From Pseudodonghicola sp048268305 (GTDB lineage Bacteria > Pseudomonadota > Alphaproteobacteria > Rhodobacterales > Rhodobacteraceae), in contig NZ_JBLWVT010000006.1 of assembly GCF_048268305.1 (NCBI RefSeq), forward strand, positions 186,001 to 250,000: 64,000 nt of DNA, written 5' to 3'. This document shows positions 53,077-61,260 of the stretch, in pieces. The notes under the pieces were generated by a model that saw nothing but the letters and a program-made list of their open reading frames with translations, was not told the origin of the DNA and did no database searches. Within the stretch, counting starts at the first letter, position 1. Each line of letters opens with the position of its first letter. Both the position numbers and the translations under genes were made by a program.

Positions 53077-53294
53077 TTCGCTCCTCAAAGCGCCTAATTC
53101 TTCATCACAGCCCCGACGACCACCGCCTAGTCGTCCCTCGCCCAAAGGCGCAATGCGGGGCCTTCCCCGGAAACGCAGGGAAAATTCCCCTGAATGATCA
53201 GGCAAAGCCATAGCTTCGACGCATAGAATATCGAATATTTGTCGTATTGCCTATAGGCTGGCAGTCCAATTGTCTCTTCCGAAAGGAGACATTG
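53077..53294. promoter_or_regulatory. Divergent LysR/TRAP promoter region
   Basis: A 218-bp gap. The AT-rich part, 53220-53260, contains AATATCGAATATT and an outer ATAG...CTAT pair, plausible LysR sites. The plus-strand leader ends in SD AAAGGAG before the TRAP gene. Confidence 0.4.
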
Positions 53295-54578
53295 ATGCCG
53301 ATCTTACCCTTCCTCTTTCTCTTCGCGACGCTGCTTTCGGGCTCGGCCATCGCCTATTTCGTCGGCGGCGCCACCATTGTCGGCTTCTTCACCCAAGACC
53401 AGCTGCGTTATCTCGCCGCCCTGCCGCAACGGGCGATGAGCCAGCTTGACGTCTTCGCCTTCCTCGCCATGCCACTGTTCATCCTGACCGGTGAGCTGAT
53501 GAACCGCGGCGGCGTGACCGAGGCGCTGATCCGCTTCTCGCTGTCGATGCTGGGCCGCTTCAAGGGCGGCATGGCGCATGTGAACATCCTCACCTCAGTC
53601 TTCTTCGCCGGCATCTCAGGATCGGCGACGGCGGATGCCGCAGCGCTCGGCAACACCCTGGTGCCCGAGATGGAGCGGCAAGGTTATACCCGCGACTATG
53701 CCGCCGCGATCACCGCCGCCTCGTCGATCATCGGGCCGATCATCCCGCCGTCGATCATCCTGATCTTCTACGGGGCGCTGCTGAACACCTCGGTGGTCGC
53801 GCTCTTCGCCGCCGGCGTGGTGCCGGGTCTGCTGCTGGCGGCGGTGCTGATGGTGGTCAACGCGGTCATGGCGCATCGCTATGATCACCCGGGCGGCAAG
53901 GGATCCGAGATCCCGCGTTTCTGGCCATCGCTGCTGAACGCGCTGCCGGCACTGACCCTGCCGGCGATCATCCTCTCGGGCATCCTCTTCGGCGTCATGA
54001 CCCCGGCCGAGGCGGCGGGCGTCGCCTCGCTCGCCGCGCTGGCCGTGGGGATGTTCTATGGCCGGCTGACCCTGCGCGACCTGCACGAGGCGCTGACCCG
54101 CACGGTGATCCTGTCGGGGGCGGTCTTCATCATCCTCGTCGCCGTGGCCACCTTCGGATATCTCACCTCGGTCGAGCAACTGCCGCGCAGGCTGGCCGAG
54201 CTGATCGGCGCCATCGGCCTGGACGCCACCGGCTATATGATCGTGCTGAACCTGATCTTCCTGGCCGCCGGCATGGTGATGGACGTCAAGGCCGCCGTGG
54301 CCCTGCTGGGTCCGTTGCTGATCCCGCCGGCGATCGCCATGGGGGTCGATCCGGTGCACATGGGCATTTTGATCGGCTTCAACCTGACCGTGGGGCTGCT
54401 GACGCCGCCCCTGGGGGGCGTGCTGCTGATCCTCTCGACGGTGGTCGACATCGGCTATTGGCGCCTGGTGCGCGCCACCCTGCCCTTCCTTCTGGTCGAG
54501 CTGATCCTGCTGGGCGTGCTGATCTACGTTCCCGCCATCTCGCTCACCCTGCCGCGCTATCTCGGCCTCATCAACTAA
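53295..54578 (+). CDS. TRAP transporter large permease (DctM type)
   Basis: A 427-residue permease with about 12 hydrophobic helices. DctM hallmarks are PLFILTGELMNRGGVTEALI, FFAGISGSATADAAALG, ITAASSIIGPIIPPSIILIFYG and GLLTPPLGGVLL. AAAGGAG lies 6 bp before ATG 53295. Unusually it comes first, before dctP and dctQ. The substrate is unknown, but the linked M20 hydrolase suggests an N-acyl amino acid or similar amide. Confidence 0.92.
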   Translation: MPILPFLFLFATLLSGSAIAYFVGGATIVGFFTQDQLRYLAALPQRAMSQLDVFAFLAMPLFILTGELMNRGGVTEALIRFSLSMLGRFKGGMAHVNILTSVFFAGISGSATADAAALGNTLVPEMERQGYTRDYAAAITAASSIIGPIIPPSIILIFYGALLNTSVVALFAAGVVPGLLLAAVLMVVNAVMAHRYDHPGGKGSEIPRFWPSLLNALPALTLPAIILSGILFGVMTPAEAAGVASLAALAVGMFYGRLTLRDLHEALTRTVILSGAVFIILVAVATFGYLTSVEQLPRRLAELIGAIGLDATGYMIVLNLIFLAAGMVMDVKAAVALLGPLLIPPAIAMGVDPVHMGILIGFNLTVGLLTPPLGGVLLILSTVVDIGYWRLVRATLPFLLVELILLGVLIYVPAISLTLPRYLGLIN

Positions 54579-54596
54579 CCAACAGGAGAGCAATCC

Positions 54597-55568
54597 ATGA
54601 AAAACACCCTGCTTGCTGCAACCGTCAGCCTGCTGGCGCTGGCCGGCGCCGCCCAGGCGATGGACGATGTCGTCATCGCCTTCGCCGGCACGGAAGATCT
54701 GAAGAATGACGCGGAATATGTCTTCATCCATGCCTTTGCCGAAAGCCTCGGCAGCCATGGCGTCAACGTCGTCGTGCACCCGTCGAACGCCCTCGGCAAG
54801 GAAAGCGACCGGTTCGACCAGACCTCGCAAGGGCTGATCGCCGTCAATGTCGGCAACGCCGGATCGCTGATCAAGGCCTCAAAGTGGTCCTCCACCCTGT
54901 TCCTGCCCTTCCTGACCTCGGACGAGGCGGAATTCGACCGGGTGGTGGCGGAGTCCCATGCGCTGGATCACATCAACGCGGATGCCGGCAAGCTGGGTCT
55001 GCGCGTCGCCGGCTTTGCGATGCGCGGCGGCACCCTGGGCCTGTTCAACACCCAAAAGCCGGTGACCACATTAGCCGATGTCGCCGACATGCGGTTGCGC
55101 GCCCAGAGCGGTGACCAGGTGTCCGTCATGGCCGCCTGGGGGGCCAAGCCCACCGTCGTCAGCTGGGCCGAGACCCCGAACGCGCTGCAGACCGGCGTCG
55201 CCGTCGGCCATTTCAACCCGCCCTCGACCGTGGTTGCCGCCGGTCAGGTCGAGCTGCTGCATTATTTCACCCCGCTAGAGGCCGGCCCGGTGCCGAAGGT
55301 CATCATGATGTCCGACGACTGGTACAGCGGCCTGACCGACGAGGAAAAGGGCTGGGTCGACGCGGCGGTGGCGCATGGCGTCGAGGTGAACCGCGACTGG
55401 GCCCTCAAGCAGGTGCCCTATTTCGAACAGGTGATCCAGGACGGTGGCATCGAGATCACGCCGCTGGAGCCGGGCGAGCGCGACAAGTTCGTCGCCGCCT
55501 CGCGCTCGGTCTGGAACCAGATCGTGCCGCAGGAAAACATTGATTACATCACGCAATTCCTGAACTGA
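54597..55568 (+). CDS. TRAP transporter substrate-binding protein (DctP type)
   Basis: A 323-residue periplasmic receptor with a signal peptide (about 1-20, AQA-MD). DctP features are NDAEYVFIHAFAESLGSHG, HPSNALGKESDRFDQTSQG, the specificity Arg in ADMRLRAQSGDQ, and ALQTGVAVGHFNPP. It is followed by a hairpin in the gap to dctQ. Confidence 0.92.
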   Translation: MKNTLLAATVSLLALAGAAQAMDDVVIAFAGTEDLKNDAEYVFIHAFAESLGSHGVNVVVHPSNALGKESDRFDQTSQGLIAVNVGNAGSLIKASKWSSTLFLPFLTSDEAEFDRVVAESHALDHINADAGKLGLRVAGFAMRGGTLGLFNTQKPVTTLADVADMRLRAQSGDQVSVMAAWGAKPTVVSWAETPNALQTGVAVGHFNPPSTVVAAGQVELLHYFTPLEAGPVPKVIMMSDDWYSGLTDEEKGWVDAAVAHGVEVNRDWALKQVPYFEQVIQDGGIEITPLEPGERDKFVAASRSVWNQIVPQENIDYITQFLN

Positions 55569-55587
55569 TCCCGTTAGGATCGCAACT

Positions 55588-55610
55588 GGGGCGCGGTCAT
55601 CCCGCGTCCC
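55588..55610 (+). terminator. Hairpin between dctP-type and dctQ-type genes
   Basis: GGGGCGCGG (55588-55596) pairs with CCGCGTCCC (55602-55610) with one G-U and a 5-nt loop, 20 bp after the binding-protein stop. No T-run, so probably an mRNA stabiliser. Confidence 0.5.
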
Positions 55611-55623
55611 GACGGAGCCTTCA

Positions 55624-56181
55624 ATGACATCGCTTGCAACTTTCCTGGAGCGGCTGAGCTTCGGCGTCGACCGCGTGCTGCGTGCCATCGCCCTGGTCGG
55701 TCTGGTGCTGATGGTGGCCTTCATCTCGCTGCAGGTCGTGGCCCGCTATGGCTTTTCCGCGCCCCCCGCCTGGACCGAGGAGGCCGCGCGCTATGCCATG
55801 GTCTGGGTCGGCCTGCTTGGGGCCTCCATCTCCTATCGCACCGGTTTCGACCCCCGGTTGGTCAAGCTGCCCGCCACCCTGCCGCGGCCGGTGCTGGGGC
55901 TGGCGGCGCTGCTGCGCGGCGCCGCAGTGGTGACCTTCCTGGGCCCGATCCTCTTCTTCTGCTTCTATGGGCCGGGCCTGAACCCCGCCCGCTCGTTCCT
56001 GGCGCGGAACATGCATACCACGGCCGAAACCTTCGACATGCCCACGATCTTCGTCGCCGTGACCGTGCCCATCTTTATCATCGCCATCTTCCTGCACGGG
56101 CTCGCCACATGCGCGCGGAGCCTTGCGAACCTCAGGGCCACCGGCCCGGACGGAGACACCAATGCCTCACATCACGCCTGA
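55624..56181 (+). CDS. TRAP transporter small permease (DctQ type)
   Basis: A 185-residue protein with four predicted helices and the DctQ hallmark WTEEAARYAMVWVGLLGASISYR. It forms the membrane unit with the DctM protein. Its 3' end overlaps the M20 gene by 20 bp, showing a single transcript. Confidence 0.9.
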   Translation: MTSLATFLERLSFGVDRVLRAIALVGLVLMVAFISLQVVARYGFSAPPAWTEEAARYAMVWVGLLGASISYRTGFDPRLVKLPATLPRPVLGLAALLRGAAVVTFLGPILFFCFYGPGLNPARSFLARNMHTTAETFDMPTIFVAVTVPIFIIAIFLHGLATCARSLANLRATGPDGDTNASHHA

Positions 56182-57352
56182 CACGCTGCGCAACGACAGC
56201 GCTTTCATCACCCGCCTGACCGCGCTGCGCCAGGATCTGCACCGTCACCCCGAAACCGCCTTCGAGGAACATCGCACCGCCGATATCGTAGCCCGGCGCC
56301 TGGCCGAGATGGGGATCGAAATCCACCGCGGCCTGGGCGGCACCGGCGTGGTCGGCACGCTCAAGGGCAAGCGCCCCGGTCAGCGGGTGATCGCGCTGCG
56401 CGCCGACATGGACGCGCTTTTCATCGAGGAGCAGACCGGCCTGCCCTATGCCTCGGAGGTGCCGGGCAAGATGCATGCCTGCGGCCATGACGGCCATACG
56501 ACGATGCTGCTGGGCGCCGCCGAGAAGCTGGCCGCCGATCCGGACTTCGCCGGCACCGTCCATTTCATCTTTCAGCCCGCCGAAGAGGGGTTGGGCGGCG
56601 CCCGGGTGATGATCGAGGACGGGCTTTTCGATCTGTTCCCCTGTGATGCTGTCTATGGGCTGCACAATGCCCCCAAGGAACCGCTTGGCCGCGTGCTGAC
56701 GCGCCCCGGCCCCTTCATGTCGGCCGGCGATACCTGGGAGGTGATCTTTGAGGGCAGCGGCGGCCATGGCGCGATGCCGCATACCGCCACCGACCCGACG
56801 GTGCCGGCGGGCCAGTTCATCGCTGCCCTGGCGCAGATCATTTCCCGCAAGGTGCCGGCCACGGACTCGGCGGTGATCTCGGTCGGGCATATCGCCGCCG
56901 GGGACTACATGAGCCCTAATATCATCCCCGCCAAGGTGGTGGTGCGTGGCACCGCCCGATCCTATCGGCCGCAGATCCGCGACCTGCTGGAACAGTCGAT
57001 CGGCAGCTTTGCAGAGCATTGCGCCGCGCCCCATGGCGTTTCGGCGCGGCTGATCTATACCCGCCGCTATCCGCCCTTGGTGAACACCGGTGCCGAAGTC
57101 TCCCGCGCTGTCGCCGCCGCCAGGGTGTCGGTGGGCGAGAACATGGTCGACCCCAAGGCGCCGCTTGCCGGCGGCTCCGAGGATTTCTCCTTCATGCTGG
57201 AAAAGGTGCCGGGCGCCTATGTGATGATGGGCAATGGCGACGGCCCCGAGGCCGCCTTCGTTCATACTCCGAAGTATGATTTCAACGACGCTCTGATCCC
57301 GATCGGCGTGGCCTATTGGTTGAACCTGGTGGCTGCCGAACTGGCGGCCTGA
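56162..57352 (+). CDS. M20-family amidohydrolase
   Basis: A 396-residue metallo-amidohydrolase of the hippurate/N-acyl amino acid hydrolase branch. Metal motifs are LRADMDALFIEEQTG, GKMHACGHDGHTTML and FQPAEEGLGG; the lid begins at SGGHGAMPHTATDP, and the late motif is GGSEDFSFML. It is cytoplasmic. ATG 56162 has GGAG 6 bp upstream. It is the last gene of the TRAP operon and a paralogue in kind of the enzyme at 18707-19894. Confidence 0.9.
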   Translation: MPHITPDTLRNDSAFITRLTALRQDLHRHPETAFEEHRTADIVARRLAEMGIEIHRGLGGTGVVGTLKGKRPGQRVIALRADMDALFIEEQTGLPYASEVPGKMHACGHDGHTTMLLGAAEKLAADPDFAGTVHFIFQPAEEGLGGARVMIEDGLFDLFPCDAVYGLHNAPKEPLGRVLTRPGPFMSAGDTWEVIFEGSGGHGAMPHTATDPTVPAGQFIAALAQIISRKVPATDSAVISVGHIAAGDYMSPNIIPAKVVVRGTARSYRPQIRDLLEQSIGSFAEHCAAPHGVSARLIYTRRYPPLVNTGAEVSRAVAAARVSVGENMVDPKAPLAGGSEDFSFMLEKVPGAYVMMGNGDGPEAAFVHTPKYDFNDALIPIGVAYWLNLVAAELAA

Positions 57353-57491
57353 ACCGACGCCCGCGCCCTCTTCGTCCAGGGGGCGCGGCGCTCGCCCGCC
57401 ATGGCGATCCGCAGCCCGGCGCGTTTCTTCCCGTTCCTTTCCCAGAGCGAAGGGATTAGACTGTCCCCGAGGCAGACAGCAGGAGAAAACG

Positions 57492-57794
57492 ATGCGCGGA
57501 ACCGTCCTTTTGACGCTGGCGGCGGCGATGCTGACCGTGGTGTTGGGTGCGGCCCCCGCCGCGGCCGCCTGGCGCGACCGTTACGAGGTCTATGGCGTCG
57601 AGACCGACGACATGCTGAAGATGCGCGCCGGCCCCGGGACCGGCTATAACGTGATCCTCGGGCTGCCGAACGGCACCGTCCTGCGCATCCATAGCTGCCA
57701 GCAGACCGGCGGCACCCGCTGGTGCAACGTCTCGCTCGACCAGGCGCGCGGGCTCAAGGGCTATGTCTCCTGGGCCTATCTGCGGAAAAAGTGA
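57492..57794 (+). CDS. Small secreted SH3-domain protein
   Basis: A 100-residue protein with a signal peptide (about 1-26, AAA-AW) and one bacterial SH3 domain (DMLKMRAGPGTGYNVILGLPNG, then GYVSWAYLRKK). Such domains often bind peptidoglycan or other envelope partners. It has two Cys residues (CQQ, WCNV) that could form a disulfide. Its role is unknown. Confidence 0.82.
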   Translation: MRGTVLLTLAAAMLTVVLGAAPAAAAWRDRYEVYGVETDDMLKMRAGPGTGYNVILGLPNGTVLRIHSCQQTGGTRWCNVSLDQARGLKGYVSWAYLRKK

Positions 57795-57854
57795 TCCGCC
57801 CGGCCTCAGAGGCGATCGCAGGCCGCCGCGCCGCAAGTGCCCCGCAAAACGGAC

Positions 57855-57880
57855 AAAGGCCGGCCCGGGGGCCGACCTTT
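57855..57880. terminator. Bidirectional terminator between SH3 gene and minE
   Basis: AAAGG-CCGGCCC and GGGGGCCG-ACCTTT pair over ten positions with one mismatch, flanked by A-run and T-run. It lies between convergent genes and suits termination on both strands. Confidence 0.6.
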
Positions 57881-57925
57881 GCATGAACCGCGCCGGGCGC
57901 GGCAGATGATCCCAAGGCGGACCGG

Positions 57926-58204
57926 TCAGGAGCCGCGCGGCTTCGACGGGGTCGCGGGCATTTCGATGTTGATCTCAAGGCTCGACACCCCATCGTCACG
58001 CTGCATCCGGACCTCGACATCCTTGTCCTCGACGGTGACGTATTTCCGGATCACCGCGAGAATGTCGTTCTGAAGCTGCGGCAGGAAGTCGGCCGCGCCC
58101 GAGCCGCCAGCGCGCTCATGCGCCAGGAGAAGCTGCAAGCGATCCTTGGCCGTCTGGGCCGTCTTCGCGCGACGGGGTTTGAGGGAGAAACCGAACAAGC
58201 TCAT
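57926..58204 (-). CDS. minE: Cell division topological specificity factor
   Basis: A 92-residue MinE. The N-terminal membrane/MinD-binding segment (LFGF, AKDRLQLLLAHERAG) and C-terminal dimer domain (DILAVIRKYV, then DVEVRMQRDD) are both clear. It stimulates MinD ATPase and drives Min oscillation. It is the third gene of minCDE and overlaps minD by 4 bp. Confidence 0.95.
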   Translation of the reverse strand: MSLFGFSLKPRRAKTAQTAKDRLQLLLAHERAGGSGAADFLPQLQNDILAVIRKYVTVEDKDVEVRMQRDDGVSSLEINIEMPATPSKPRGS

Positions 58205-59049
58205 GACGTGCGCCCGAACAGCCGCTGGAACAGGCCGGGGCGGCGTTCCTCGCCAATCCGCATCGGGATGTCCTCACCGGTGAGCCGCGCGACGGTATCC
58301 TCATAGGCGATGCTGGCGTTCGACGGCTCGTCGAGGATGACCGGCGTGCCGACGTTCGAGGCCCGCAGCACCGCCTGGCTTTCGGGAATGATCCCGATCA
58401 GCGGCACGGCGAGGATTTCGAGCACGTCCTCCACCGTCATCATCTCGCCCCTGTCGATCCGGGCCTGATCGTGACGGGTCAGCAGAATGCGGGCTTTCAC
58501 CGGCTCTTCCGACTTGCTTTCGGCGCGCTTGGTCTTGCTGGCCAGCAGACCCAGGACGCGATCGCTGTCGCGGACCGAGGAAACCTCGGGGTTGGTCACC
58601 ACCACCGCCTCGTCGGCAAAATACATCGCCAGTTGCGCACCGCGTTCGATCCCGGCCGGGCTGTCGCAGAGGATATAGTCGAACTCCTGCTTCAGTTCGT
58701 TCAGAACCGCCTCGACGCCCTCCTTGGTCAGCGCGTCCTTGTCGCGGGTCTGCGAGGTCGGCAGGATATAGAGCGTGTCGAGCCGCTTGTCCTTGATCAG
58801 CGCCTGTTTCAGCAGCGCATCGCCCTGGATCACGTTGATGAAATCGTACACCACCCGGCGTTCGCATCCCATGATCATGTCGAGATTGCGCAGACCGACG
58901 TCGAAGTCGATCACCACCGTCTTGTAGCCAAGCTTCGCAAGGCCTGCGGAAATTGCCGCCGCCGAGGTGGTCTTGCCCACCCCGCCCTTGCCCGAGGTGA
59001 TCACGATGATCCTCCCCAGAGGCGGCTTGTCCTTCATTTGCGTCGTCAT
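58201..59049 (-). CDS. minD: Septum site-determining ATPase
   Basis: A 282-residue ParA-type ATPase. The deviant Walker A SGKGGVGKTT, the VIDFDVGLRNLDMIMG switch and the C-terminal amphipathic membrane-targeting helix (PGLFQRLFGRTS) are intact. It recruits MinC to the membrane. It overlaps both minC and minE by 4 bp. Confidence 0.96.
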   Translation of the reverse strand: MTTQMKDKPPLGRIIVITSGKGGVGKTTSAAAISAGLAKLGYKTVVIDFDVGLRNLDMIMGCERRVVYDFINVIQGDALLKQALIKDKRLDTLYILPTSQTRDKDALTKEGVEAVLNELKQEFDYILCDSPAGIERGAQLAMYFADEAVVVTNPEVSSVRDSDRVLGLLASKTKRAESKSEEPVKARILLTRHDQARIDRGEMMTVEDVLEILAVPLIGIIPESQAVLRASNVGTPVILDEPSNASIAYEDTVARLTGEDIPMRIGEERRPGLFQRLFGRTS

Positions 59050-59792
59050 GCGAGCGCCTCCAAATGCAATCCGTTGTCCTTCAGAAACACCTGCAGGCTC
59101 TGCCCCCGCAGCGTGTCGCCGATGCTTTCGCTGGTGCGGTAGATCCCCGCGATGGCCAGCAGTTCCGCCTCTTGCCGCAGGCAGAAGATGCGCGCGGATT
59201 CGTCACCATGTGCCCCAGCGATGGCCCGGCCGCGGAGGGTGCCATAGACATGAATATTGCCCGACGCAATCAGTTCGGCCCCAGAGGAGACCGAGCCGAT
59301 CACCGTCAGATCGCCGCGTTCGGCGAAGATGACCTGCCCCGAGCGCACCGGTTCGGTGATCAGCTTGTTGTCCGGAGGCAGCAGCTTGTCGATCTTGCGC
59401 CGGCCGCTGGCCGCGGCCTTTTCCACCGGAATTTCGCGCCCGATGGTCACCGGGATCAGCCCCAGTTCCGCCGCCACATCACATTGCGTGTCCGAGGCGT
59501 TCTGCACCCCGAAAACCTGCAGGTCCCGCCCGCGCAGCTGCACCACCAATTCACGGAGTAGATCGACATCGACCAGACCGGGCACCATGCCCAGATCGAG
59601 GATCAGCGGCGCATCGAGCAGGAGCTGCGGCGCCTGCCGCAATTGCTCGTCGAGGGCCTCGAAGAAAGCGGCGTCGAGGTCTTCGTTATCCAGCCGCAGG
59701 GCGATCGCGGTGATGAACCGTCCGCGAATCTGGAATGGCTGGGTCGATACCGAAGCGCGCCCGCCCCGGCCGTTTGCTTTGTCTGTCCGCAC
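59046..59792 (-). CDS. minC: Septum formation inhibitor
   Basis: A 248-residue MinC. The N-terminal FtsZ-antagonist domain (QPFQIRGRFITAIALRL onward) and the C-terminal beta-helix (QVIFAERGDLTVIGSVSSGAELIASGNIHVYG) that binds MinD are present. The GTG at 59792 is chosen: AAGG lies 5 bp upstream and the MinC fold begins soon after. A GTG at 59855 is in frame but would lie across a strong hairpin. Confidence 0.92.
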   Translation of the reverse strand: MRTDKANGRGGRASVSTQPFQIRGRFITAIALRLDNEDLDAAFFEALDEQLRQAPQLLLDAPLILDLGMVPGLVDVDLLRELVVQLRGRDLQVFGVQNASDTQCDVAAELGLIPVTIGREIPVEKAAASGRRKIDKLLPPDNKLITEPVRSGQVIFAERGDLTVIGSVSSGAELIASGNIHVYGTLRGRAIAGAHGDESARIFCLRQEAELLAIAGIYRTSESIGDTLRGQSLQVFLKDNGLHLEALA

Positions 59793-60237
59793 TTGGACCT
59801 TGCTCCTGCTCTCGTCGCGGGGTGCGATTCGAACGCACCCTTGATTTTCAGTCACCTAGCCGCCTTCGGCGGGTTTGCGCATCGTGGAACTACCTGAACG
59901 AACCGATTAAGCGATTTCCCGCTCCCTCTTGCCCGCCGACACAGAGACATTCCGCTTATGTGGGCCATCCAGGCTGGGCTGCATCTTGACGTGGCGCGAT
60001 TTTGAGGTGGCGTGGCGACATGCAGCGCCTTCTTACGCGCCGCCGCGAACAATTCAACCCGAAACGGAAGCGAGCCCGGGCAGGAGGTGCGCGCGGCGGC
60101 GAGCCCTGCCCAGGCGATATTGACCAGTCTTGTGATGGCGCAATCTGACCCTGCCGCCCCCCCGGTGCCTCGCCCCCGGATCGCCGGTCGAGCCAACCCG
60201 GGGTGCAAAGGCGTTCCGGCTGGGTCAGGACGACAGG
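59793..60237. other. Min operon leader and gap to the beta-lactamase gene
   Basis: A 445-bp region. It holds a 7-bp-arm hairpin at 59820-59840, a small GC hairpin at 59860-59872 (CCGCC-TTC-GGCGG), and presumably the min promoter on the minus strand. No gene is supported in the remaining part up to the beta-lactamase stop. Confidence 0.5.
59820..59840 (-). repeat. Stem-loop in the minC leader with tRNA T-loop-like sequence
   Basis: On the minus strand GGGTGCG-TTCGAAT-CGCACCC is a perfect 7-bp stem with a T-loop-like heptamer, preceded by GACTGAAAATC. No acceptor or D-arm exists, so it is not a functional tRNA. It may influence minC translation or be a tRNA fragment. Confidence 0.5.
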
Positions 60238-61119
60238 CTAGCCGCGGATGACCCCCATGACCGACGCGCCGAGCTGCTGCAGAGCCGCGTTGCGGGTGGC
60301 AAAGTCCGCGTCGACGTCCGACAGGAAGATGGTGACGATCCAAGGGGCGCGCCCGGCCGGGGTGACCACCGCCACGATATTGCGCGAATGACTGCCGCTG
60401 CCGGATTTGTCGAGGATCTGCCACCCCGCAGGAGCCTCCCGGCGCAGCAGCGCGCCGGTCACGCCACCGTGGCGCATCCACTCCGCCAATTGGTCGCGAG
60501 AGGCGGGCTCCAAAGCATCGCCCAGCAGGACCGCGCGCAGCATCTCCGCCATGGCGACCGGGGTCGAGGTGTCGCGCGGATCACCGGCGACGAAGGTGTT
60601 CAGCTCGGGTTCGAGCCGATCCAGCCGGCTGACCGGATCCCCGATGCTGCGAAAGAACTGCGTCACCTCCTGCGGCCCGCCCAGATGGTCGATCAGCAGG
60701 TTGGCGGCGGTGTTATCGCTCATGTCGATGGCGGCCAGGCAGAGATCCGCGATGGTCATACTGCCGCCAACGCGCTTTTCGGTGACCGGCGCATAGGACT
60801 GCACATCTGTCGGCCGGATGGTCAGCATCTCGTCCAGGGACTGCGCCCCCGCGTCGTGGCGTGCCAGCACCGCGGCGCAGAGCGGCACCTTCATCGTGCT
60901 GTTCATCAGAAAACGTTCGTCCGCCCGATGGGTCCAGGATTGGCCCGAGCCGGTATCGACGAGCGCAATGCCGACCCGGGCGCCAAGCCGGTCCTCGACC
61001 TGCGCAACCGTATCGGCCAGTGTCTTGAGCGGAGGTTCGGCGATCACAGTGGTGGCCAGAGACAGACCGAGGGCGAGCCCTGCCGCAGCGCGCGACAGGA
61101 CAGAGGTGGTGAACCGCAT
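60238..61119 (-). CDS. bla: Class A beta-lactamase
   Basis: A 293-residue serine beta-lactamase with a Sec signal peptide (about 1-27). Class A motifs are Ser74-x-x-Lys77 (MNSTMKVPL), SDN (MSDNTAANLL), the omega-loop Glu (RLEPELNTF) and KSG (LDKSGSGSHSRN). The SGSGSHSRN sequence after KSG recalls the CARB/RTG-type branch. It hydrolyses beta-lactams in the periplasm; the spectrum cannot be stated. It is divergent from an AmpR-type regulator, and AAGGA precedes the ATG. Confidence 0.93.
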   Translation of the reverse strand: MRFTTSVLSRAAAGLALGLSLATTVIAEPPLKTLADTVAQVEDRLGARVGIALVDTGSGQSWTHRADERFLMNSTMKVPLCAAVLARHDAGAQSLDEMLTIRPTDVQSYAPVTEKRVGGSMTIADLCLAAIDMSDNTAANLLIDHLGGPQEVTQFFRSIGDPVSRLDRLEPELNTFVAGDPRDTSTPVAMAEMLRAVLLGDALEPASRDQLAEWMRHGGVTGALLRREAPAGWQILDKSGSGSHSRNIVAVVTPAGRAPWIVTIFLSDVDADFATRNAALQQLGASVMGVIRG

Positions 61120-61140
61120 GTAATGTTCCTTTTTGAGACC

Positions 61141-61182
61141 GGGCGCCGAGGGCGCCCAGGGGATCGGACATCAAGTGATGTC
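61141..61182 (-). repeat. Two hairpins/palindromes in the beta-lactamase leader
   Basis: GGGCGCC-GAG-GGCGCCC (61141-61157) and GACATCA-AG-TGATGTC (61167-61182) are perfect 7-bp-arm inverted repeats upstream of the beta-lactamase SD. The first is very GC-rich and close to the ribosome site, so it may fold in the mRNA; the second could be an operator. Confidence 0.45.
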
Positions 61183-61235
61183 ATGGACCTTGCCTAATCC
61201 ATCCTGCATACCTGCCTCAAACGACAAATCTTATA

Positions 61236-61254
61236 ACCTACCATTAGCTGAGGT
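61236..61254. promoter_or_regulatory. LysR-type T-N11-A box between bla and ampR
   Basis: ACCT-N11-AGGT (T61239, A61251) fits the LysR/AmpR consensus. The right half-site overlaps the SD of ampR (GAGG, 7 bp before the ATG), which would allow autorepression, while the box also lies upstream of bla. Confidence 0.6.
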
Positions 61255-61260
61255 AATGCG

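Noticed and set aside
59820..59860. A possible tRNA (T-arm-like and Phe-anticodon-like segments)
   Set aside because: No D-arm, acceptor stem or CCA, and only two bases separate the anticodon-like and T-arm parts, so no cloverleaf can form.
60012..60251. A small plus-strand open frame before the beta-lactamase stop
   Set aside because: No SD, no domain, and it overlaps the 3' end of the beta-lactamase gene on the other strand.
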